From contig OY783201.1 of assembly GCA_963678675.1 (NCBI GenBank), positions 20,205,769 to 20,269,768 on the forward strand: DNA of 64,000 nucleotides, read 5' to 3'. Below are positions 55,313 to 64,000 of this stretch, piece after piece (position 1 is the stretch's first letter; each line of letters begins with the position of its first letter). Below the pieces are notes generated by a model. That model was given only the letters and a program-made list of their open reading frames with translations. It ran no database searches and was not told the origin of the DNA. The translations under genes were made by a program, and so were the position numbers. This DNA comes from Xiphydria camelus. Its lineage: Eukaryota; Arthropoda; Insecta; Hymenoptera; Xiphydriidae.

Positions 55313-57036
55313 CCTATTTCGTACAAATTGTGCTACTCTGTCATAACTTGCGATAACTTTTTCTCTTGTTTGGTTTTATTTCTCGTCCAGACGTTGGGTT
55401 CTACCGAAAAATCTGTTATGCTATTATAGAAAATGACTCGATATAATCGTTTATGATGTTGAATCCAAATTTCAGTCGTTTAACGAGGTTATTTAGTAAT
55501 AAATTTTTTATTATTTATCAATGATAAAAAATACAGATACACATATAGTGTATACCACGCCATTTCAACTACTCAAAAAATGAATGCAAATATTTCAAGA
55601 GATGTTGAAAAATCAAATTATATGAGTACCTACCTACAGCAATTTTGTCAAACTACACACTAATTCTCCCATAAGTAATGGAGTAATAGTATTTTTTCAT
55701 TTTCATTCTTGAAGTTAAGGACCAAACCAAAGGATCGGCGGTAACTTTTTTTGTTCATATTTGAAGAGTAAAAGAAAATTTTTGCACAAAGTTGCATTTT
55801 GGAATGTTCAAACGTTTGAGATTGGGAGTTCAACAATGCAACCTTGTACAATATTTTCTTTTTACTTGTCGAATATAAAGGCATAAGATACAGCCGATAG
55901 AACTTGATCCACAGATTTAAAAATAAAAATAAAAAGATAGAATTATATACTCAGTGCTTTATGAGGGGACAAGTCTTTAATTTGGTAGAATTGTTGTATT
56001 CGAATAAATTGAGTATTAGACATTTTTGGAGATAGTTTCATCTTTCGAGTGGCTGAAGTGGCACGGAATACTCTATATAGAAATATATGTTTCTTACCTC
56101 ACGAAGAAATCAATTCCAATATACATATATATGACGTTAAAATTTATTTATGTTCCACTTGCTCCCGTTTGGCCAAATAATAAGATAGCAACGCTTAATA
56201 ACTTTTCCCAATTACTCGTGACTTCATTAAATTTTCAGGTGATTATGTTAGCCGAGGCGAGTGAAGCGATATTTCTGATTCCAAAATATTGTCCCATGTG
56301 TATTTCATATGGTATTTTGGATATGTTGGTTAATTGAAGGGAGGATAAGGTCCTCGCCGACTTCGATATCATGGGCGCTCGTTGCCTGATCGTTCCTTAT
56401 CAACCATAGCGTTGCATGCACCCGGATACGTCCACCCGCAAGGCGAATTCGGAACGATAGCAAATCGACCTCCCCGAAAATGAAAAATAACGCTAATTAA
56501 AGCAGGGCTCATTGACTCTTCTCCGCGAATAGCGCTTCATTGGCCCGTGGGTGTAGATTTACGGAGCGAGACACGTTGACGGGACGGTCCGGAAGATCAT
56601 CAGTGTCCGTGCGTGCCACGCGTGAAGCTAATTGCTTCAATTTCCCCGCGCCTTTCTCGCGTGGGCAAACTTCCGGCGAGTCTCACGAACGTTAAGTTGG
56701 ATGCTTGGACGCGACATCCTGTGGAAACCGCGGCTCGGCACTCCGCGATTATTCTACGTAATTGAGGCTTCATCTCCTTACAACGAATTACCAGCTGCTA
56801 TCGGGCGCTTGTCGGGTGTTCGCAAATCTACCGTGAGACTGGGTATGGACTGCCGAAAGCGCGCGAGCCAATAGCACAGATCAGCAGAGTCTCTCCGCTT
56901 GTCACTCGCCACACCCGATAGCTCGCTACGTGGTATGGAATGAGAAGAGGGGCTCGGCTGATCCGCTATTGGTTCGCGCGAATTCGGCAGATTACGCCCG
57001 GTCTTGCAGCAGAGCCGTGAACATTCGGCATATACA
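55313..57036. other. Intron sequence with a GC-richer block
   Basis: 55313-56330 is AT-rich with no gene seen. 56340-57030 is clearly richer in G+C and CpG than its surroundings, has no domain-bearing frame, and might be regulatory. Confidence 0.35.
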
Positions 57037-57686
57037 TTAGACTGATTCAAAAAAAAGCTTTTTTAATTAATTCTTTTGGCGGGCTCTTAAAACGCTAGTA
57101 TTTAATGTAACTTTGAATATGTCGCCGGGTGCACATTCTCACTCAATAGTTAGGGGTGTCTCAATCGCTTTTTCTGATTTCCATTTAAATAACACGGTGA
57201 AATTGTTAAATCATTGGTTTAGTGCTAATTCCTTCTACGGTAAAAAAAAATTTCCTCATGAAAAATTAGAAAATTGAGTTTTAGGTGTAATTGACGTAAA
57301 GAAATATTATTTTTAATTATTAAATAAAATTAAATGGTAATCACGGGGAATAAATTGTGCAATTGATTCCCCTATAATTATCATTTAATTCTATTTAATA
57401 ATTAAAAATAATTTTTCTTTACCTCAATTACACTTAAAAAACTCTCAATTTTTATTATTTTTCACGGGGAAATTTTTTTACCGTATATGGAATTAGCACT
57501 ACACCAATGATTCAATAATTTCACCGTGTTATTCAAATGGAAATCAGAAAAAGCGATTGAGACACTCCTAAATATTGAGTGAGAATGTGCACCCGGCGAC
57601 ATATTCAAAGTTACATTAAATGCTAACGTTTTAAGTGCCCGCCAAGAGAATTAATTAAAAAAGCTTTTTTTTTGAAACAGTCTAAT
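57037..57686. mobile_element. 650-bp near-complete palindrome element
   Basis: Arms of about 300 bp start TTAGACTGATTCAAAAAAAA and end with the inverted copy ...GAAACAGTCTAA. The loop near 57340-57365 is short. A TA duplication is likely but is embedded in the palindrome. Non-coding. Confidence 0.85.
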
Positions 57687-59084
57687 ATACATGCACTGAT
57701 ATTTTTCCGCGATTCTCCTACGAATATGAATCGTAGACGCGCGCGTTAACGCCGCATAAAAGTACGGGAAATAGCGATTAGTCTAAAAACGGCGAGTGGC
57801 ATGCAACACACTAGATTGTATCAGTTAGTATTTTTCGTATCGCCCATCTCCCTTCCTTCTCCCTCTCGTTTACACTACAAGCTTGCCATGCATGTATCAT
57901 TATGCGATCGACGATGCGCTTTCTATGGGGTTACTTATTATAAAATCTACTGAATAGAACTCATATATAAGGGAGGCAAACGAAAGAGGCGCTACGATTC
58001 GCGTCGTGTTTTATTGATGAATATCGAAGCAATATTTTTCTAGATTATGAACGATTCGATTTCTTTATAATGTGATAAATCTTTATTAACCCCTTACTGC
58101 ATGATTTTTAATATTTTCAAAAGAAAAATTCTGTAGGTTAATTTTGACCTTTTATAGAAGAAAATAACACTAAAAGACTATTTTTTGCAAAATTTAATAC
58201 TTATTTTCAATTGGGATTGGCTGTCAAACTATTTATTTCCCAGAAATGAAGTTTCATTTTTTAGATAATGCTGATTTCATGTAAAATAAATGTAAATGGA
58301 CAGATATTTGTGGTTCGATTTAGGCTATAGTTCAATAGATGGCGCAAACTATGTCAAAATATTTCATGTGCCATATATGGCATACCATACAGTAAGAGGT
58401 TCAAATGATAAGAAATATTTCGTTACTAAAATTAAAAATATAGTGAATTTCCACGCTTCGTATATTATGCCGTATGTACACAAAGTTATCAATTTCGATT
58501 GCAAATATCTCGAATTTGAAATGGTCAACTTGTCTTAACGACTGAAGAAATAGAACCAATACTTTGCGGACAATTCGCGGTTCTGGATCACCTTGTATGA
58601 ATCACCTGGTATATCACACACATCGTTCACGTATGACAGTTCAATCGTTCCATCGACACCTTGACTTCGACGCATCACGATGAACGAGTGTCGCATAAAC
58701 TGACGTCTACTCGGATGTAAGTCAGGATCCGTCACTCGTTGCAGAAATGTCAAGTGGTATTTATTATCACGTACGATCGAATCACCGTGGACAACACGGG
58801 CAGTGAGTTTTTATTTATTCGCGGACTGCGATTATTATCGCTAGCCACGCCTCGTTCGCTCGCCACTTATCCACATCATGCGTAATAGGTATGTGCAAAA
58901 TATACATACATTTATAGAGAGAGCTACATATGTATACACAAGGCGAAAGAAGATCGGAAAGGACACACGAGCAGCGAAAGAGGAAGCAACGCGACGTTGT
59001 TCGTTATACATCGGGTTATACCGAAAAAATGCGGTACCATCATCAACATAATCAGCTAGAGATCCAAATGTTATATCTCTCTGT
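57687..59084. other. Intron sequence, nothing firm
   Basis: At 58086 a lone piggyBac-like end occurs (TTAACCCCTTACTGCATG), similar to the end at 29448, but no partner is visible. Open frames at 58296-58538 (plus) and 58841-59113 (minus) have no recognised domain. Confidence 0.35.
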
Positions 59085-59443
59085 GGGCCCTCTAAAGCAA
59101 TTATTGGGATCAAGCTGTAGCATTTTCGTTATATTTTTAATTCTGTATATTTCGGTGCATATTAAATGAATTTTAATCTGATGTCCATGACAATTTATAT
59201 AACGATATCAAGAAATGTTGACCAAAACCGTCTAAAGATATAGGTATATAATTCACATACGAAACATGGACCGATGGCTATGATACCCTAACAGCTTTCG
59301 AAACTTTTATAAACCTACAATTTTTAGGGAAGTTCCTGCAAATTCGAGCTTCTCTTTCCATCCATTAGGACGCTTAATGCAATTTATTTTGAGATTAATT
59401 TAACTTAACTAGGTAATTATCAGGCCAAACAATAACAACAATC

Positions 59444-59490
59444 ACTTCACGTCTGACGTTTCGGTTCCTCTTCGAACCCTCTTCAGAGAC
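59444..59490 (-). other. Hammerhead-like / Penelope-type signature
   Basis: The minus strand has CTGAAGA, a hairpin GGTTC...GAACC, then GAAAC and a short self-complementary ACGTC/GACGT. This is the order of a hammerhead ribozyme core, as found in the terminal repeats of Penelope-like elements. The base following the expected cleavage GU is not one that supports cleavage, so it is probably a decayed remnant. Confidence 0.3.
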
Positions 59491-59648
59491 GCGCGCGTAA
59501 GTTAAATTAATTTTAAACTACTACAGGCAACATAAGTATTACCTTAAGAATTTATTTTCAGTGCATTAAACGTCTTAACGAACGGAAAGAAGTCCGAATT
59601 TGCAGGAATTCTCCCGAAAATCTTATTATCTAATTTATATTTAATTTA

Positions 59649-60020
59649 TTCACTTTTTCAATTTTTAATTTTTTAATTTTAATTAAATATAACGAAATTC
59701 GTCCTTTAATAATAGGAACTTTATTATTGATACATCCTTTAAATTTAATTATATCAATAAGAATAGCTTTTTATTCTTATTAATTTTTTAATATTTTATT
59801 CCTCATTATAGTTGGAGGAATTTTAATTTCATTTATTTATTTTATTAGTATAACTCCACAAATGAAGTAATACATTTAAATTATAAATTTATTCCCAAAT
59901 ATTTTTTTTTAATTTTCCACTATTTCTTTTTAAAATATGAACATTTTCCTTTTTAATATTAAATAATTTTTATGAAATTTTTTCATTAGCAAAAATAAAT
60001 TTCCTTAAAAATTTGGCAAT
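59649..60020 (+). pseudogene. ND6: NUMT: nuclear copy of mitochondrial ND6 fragment
   Basis: Extremely AT-rich. With the invertebrate mitochondrial code (ATA Met, AGA Ser) it reads NEIRPLMMGTLLL, MHPLNLIMSMSMAFYSY, then after a stop ILFLIMVGGILISFIYFISM, and a second frame NEVMHLNYKFIPKYFF. The HPL...FY-SY...ILF-MVGG-L--FIY pattern is that of ND6, a membrane subunit of respiratory complex I. A stop near 59795 and a frameshift near 59865 show it is not functional. The exact ends are uncertain. Confidence 0.75.
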
Positions 60021-60438
60021 TAATTTTGAGTGTGTCAAACATTGTAACGAACGGAAAGAATCCTGAATTTGCAGGAACTCAATCAAAAATCTGAAATTCC
60101 TGAAAGATTCGGTAGCCGTCAAGATATCATAGCCGTCGGTCTATATTTCGTAAGCGAATTGTAAATTTTCAGATGGTTTTGGTCAATATTTCTTCGTATC
60201 GTTATGTAAATAGTCATGAAAAAAAATTAGATTAAAATTCATTTACGTGCACCAAAATACACCGAATTAAAGATATGATATAACGACAATGTTATAACTT
60301 GATCCCAATAACTGTTTTAGAGGGCCCTTAACTTCCATTCGTTCCGGAATGAACGATTAAATCGCCGAGAGAAAAAAGGAAAAGCTGATATCGTCGTTTC
60401 CTCGGTATACCCTGCTCCCTAGGTGAGTTCTAACTTAC

Positions 60439-60663
60439 GAGTGAAGTCGTTCGCCAGACAGGCACCCCATTCCTGACGCGACAGTTTGAGATCCCGATTG
60501 AGATCGCAAGTCCTGGCGAAGGTGCGGGCGCATTTCTTCGGCCGCACCGCCTTTTTGGCGAGTCGCCGGAGCTCCCTGTACTCCGCCTGATTCAGGTATC
60601 CATCCCCGTCCTTGTCCAGGGTCATGAATTTCCACGACAGCACGCGCTCCACGTTCTTATCTC
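60439..60663 (-). CDS. magu: SMOC/magu-like gene exon: first EF-hand pair
   Basis: The exon follows TATACGCAG (ending 60664) and ends at a GTAAGT donor (60438), phase 1 at both sides. It encodes GDKNVERVLSWKFMTL, then two canonical 12-residue EF-hand loops, DKDGDGYLNQAE and DLNRDLKLSRQE, with RPKKCARTFARTC between them supplying the usual disulfide, and ends EWGACLANDF. The KKCAR-x6-CDLN block matches SMOC proteins better than SPARC or testican. Upstream exons (signal peptide, follistatin-like and first thyroglobulin domain in the family) are not identified in this window. Confidence 0.85.
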
Positions 60664-61896
<1,233 letters not shown>

Positions 61897-61910
61897 GAGG
61901 GTTACGTACC

Positions 61911-62947
61911 TTACATTGAATTTCGATCAAGGACCGGACCAAGTGATTCTTATAGCTTTTGTGACGCTGAAAATGATTCCGCGTGTAGAATTTGGTTATT
62001 GCGTTAGGTTTGTGAGAAAATTCGAGTTGAATATTGCAAAAATTGGGTCTTTTTTCATAATAATTGAGTTGAAATACTTTTAGCACTCGATGTTATAAGC
62101 TAGTTTTGACTATGGGAGCGTATTCAGCGTTAAATAATGTATAACAAAAAACCCATCCGATTCTTGATTCGCAATGAATTTCGAATAAATAGACTTAACG
62201 AGGAAAAACTGCATCGTCTCCGAACATGACGCTACTTCATTAATTCGAAGTTCATCGGAAAAAATAAAACCTCTTACTTCTTTTTACAAGTACACGTAAA
62301 ATGTTGATTCAAATTATTTTAGAAACTAAAAAAACTTTCGTAATTAAGCTTTCTTCATATCTAGTTTCGTTTTCGAAATTGTCTAGAACGTTAAATTTCG
62401 AAAAGTGAGTGCACGTCCTCTGTAAACTAAAATTTAAGTCAATATAGAAGGAAGGAAGAGTTAATTTTTCCTGATGAACCCTGAATTAAAGAAGTATGTG
62501 GCATCGAGATTGGAGATGGAACATTGTTTCCTTGTTAGGTCGTTTTCGTTGCGAACTCCTTCCTGAATATTGTAGGGGAGACCAAGACAAATCGATGCAT
62601 GAAGTTGGCCCCTCGTTCCCATTACTTTGAATTGAAACGAGGGGCCAACTTCACGTATCAACTTACCCCGATCTCCCCTGCTATTTATTCGAAATTTGTT
62701 GCGGATCAAGAACCGAATGAAGCATTTTTTATACATTTTTCAACGATAACTACCATCTTGCAGTCAGAATTAGTCTACGACGTTTAGTGCTATAAAGGTA
62801 TTTCAACCTAATTATATATATACTACAAAAAAGCATCGTCTTTGCCACATTTAATAAGAATTTTTTCAAAAATCTGACGTGATTGTTTTTAGAGTGAAAA
62901 AATCTATAAGAATTACTTGATCCGGTCCTTGATCGAAATTCAGTGTA
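61911..62947. mobile_element. About 1.04-kb element with 45-bp inverted ends
   Basis: The inverted ends include GAATTTCGATCAAGGACCGG (left) and its copy at about 62905-62945. The left end begins 15 bp from the (CT)n tract. It carries hairpin copy m inside. No target duplication is clear. Confidence 0.6.
62574..62679. repeat. Hairpin family copy m (best ends)
   Basis: Starts AGGGGAGACC and ends ATCTCCCCT; core GAAGTTGGCCCCTCGTT pairs perfectly with AACGAGGGGCCAACTTC over 17 bp; loop CCCATTACTTTGAATTG. Orientation 1. Confidence 0.9.
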
Positions 62948-64000
62948 GGACTGAATTCAGCTATTAGTTGGTCATTGTTAAATAAAAAACGAGTGGAGTA
63001 CGACTAGTGCTCCCGGGTATACGATTTGGGTTGAGCGGGCTTGGGAGTCAGCAGGGAATTCTGATTTCTAGCCCTTTGGAACCAGTTTTCCTCCAATCGT
63101 AAGAGTCCCATATAGTTCCACATTTTCTAACTAATGTTGTTTACGGAAAGTTATCACTATGTTTGGAAAATTCGTTTCACCAGTTTCTCCGCAATTACTC
63201 ATTTTCACAAAGTGAAATAAATTTGTTTTCGAAATCTACGTGCTATAGCAATAGTAATAGTAATGTAATATATTACATTTCCTGAAGTAGAATCGGCTTA
63301 GGCTATGGCTCAAATTAATAAAAATATAGTTATTATAACAACATGGTCACCGTCGTGTATCGGATTGTTTACTAGCAGCAATTGTCTTATTTCCCAATTT
63401 AGTTACCCTTGCATGGTGGTTATGATTTCAGAAAATAATGTTGGTCTATCTATATATAGGGGTAAAAAGTGTTTTCATTTTATGATTTTCCTTCAAATTT
63501 TACGGAGAAAGTAGTGAAAGAAATTCTAGTTGGTCTTTAAGTTCCACATTTGCCCAAAAGGGGACACATAAGTCACCCCCATATCGGCTTAAAATCTCCT
63601 CAAGCCCGTCTTTCATTACTTTATCGATGTTGCTTCATATCGACGACTAGGTGACCAAAAAACTGACCGGTCGTTGCCCTAGAATCATCGATCACCTTAT
63701 TCTCTTCTCCTATCCAGGCCGTAAAATGTTCTCCTTTGGAACCGCGTTAACAATAGACGCTACCACGATGATCTGGTGGTGTCCCTCCAAGCCTTGGACG
63801 TACCCACGCGTTACTGTCCGGGACGTTGTTCGAAAAAGGTCGTATATCACTGCCGCGAGAGAGAGAAAAGCGTAACAGCGATCGGTGCGATTCTCGCCGC
63901 ACGATTCATCAACCCGTCGTACGGTAAGCGGACATTGTTGGCAGGATTTATCGCCAACTAGCCGGCTTCCTCGCGACACCAATCGGCATCGATTTCATAC
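62948..64000. other. Unassigned right end of the window
   Basis: Open frames occur on both strands at 63651-63982, in a block richer in G+C than its surroundings, but none shows a recognised domain or a convincing exon of the SMOC-like gene. Confidence 0.3.

Larger units (their letters stand above)
59085..60328. mobile_element. 1.24-kb inverted-repeat element containing a NUMT
   Basis: Inverted arms of about 180-240 bp start GGGCCCTCTAAAGCAATTAT and end with the inverted copy ...AGAGGGCCC. A second inverted pair (GAACGGAAAGAAGTCC-type, TTTGCAGGAA) lies inside at about 59330-59385, 59575-59610 and 60045-60085. The centre is mitochondrial-like DNA. It lies 110 bp downstream of the first EF-hand exon. 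Confidence 0.7.

Noticed and set aside
58086..58110. Complete piggyBac MITE starting at this TTAA-CCC end
   Set aside because: No matching GGG-TTAA partner was found in the following 800 bp.
42020..60438. A single 18.4-kb intron joining the first EF-hand exon directly to the second
   Set aside because: The phases would fit, but the thyroglobulin and linker exons at 49352-49754 also fit and complete the known domain order. Direct joining may at most be an alternative splice form.
63651..63982. Upstream exon of the SMOC-like gene
   Set aside because: Both strands have open frames, but no follistatin, thyroglobulin or signal-peptide pattern and no phase-matched donor was found.

Overview
The window looks like nuclear DNA of an insect, possibly a hymenopteran. 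The reasons are GT-AG introns, AT-rich spacers, a SMOC/magu-type secreted calcium-binding gene, insect-type mobile elements (piggyBac, Transib, mariner, BEL/Pao, CsRn1-like gypsy, copia, a LINE), and a nuclear copy of mitochondrial ND6 that reads best with the invertebrate mitochondrial code. I see nothing bacterial or viral-episomal. A run of exactly 200 Ns at 303-502 marks an assembly gap.

Region 1-38.4 kb is a nest of mobile elements with no host gene that I can support. A piggyBac element (remnants at 174-302 and 7162-8246) is broken by a (GA)n tract and a LINE (503-6644). That LINE carries in its ORF1 an apparently intact 2.7-kb cut-and-paste transposon (3105-5830) with a two-exon transposase. 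Next come a decayed Transib (RAG1-like) element with a 747-bp foldback element in its intron (8.7-11.6 kb), and a 5.8-kb composite with inverted ends, tRNA-like segments and a truncated gypsy element (13.0-18.85 kb). A second piggyBac is split by a BEL/Pao element with identical 353-bp LTRs (19810-26041). A copia element carrying two smaller transposons follows (28.0-34.0 kb), lying against an internally deleted mariner, and then a broken THAP-domain gene (37.4-38.1 kb).

Region 39-64 kb is dominated by one host gene on the minus strand, a SMOC (magu/pentagone) family gene. I recognise five exons with matching splice phases: an EF-hand pair (60439-60663), a linker (49674-49754), a thyroglobulin type-1 domain (49352-49585) and a second EF-hand pair split over two exons (41847-42019 and 41204-41369). 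A terminal exon at 39254-39315 is possible. The 5' exons lie beyond 60.7 kb or outside the window. Its introns are filled with short inverted-repeat elements.

The most unusual pattern is a family of about 100-bp self-complementary hairpins (core GAAGTTGGCCCCTCGTT). There are about 13 full or partial copies in both orientations: four lie just downstream of the linker/thyroglobulin exon pair, eight upstream, and one more at 62.6 kb. Other notable items are the intact transposon, a BEL element with identical LTRs but five in-frame stops, an ND6 insertion inside an inverted-repeat element, tRNA-like modules inside inverted repeats, and TTAA elements that carry only a Cys-rich tail.
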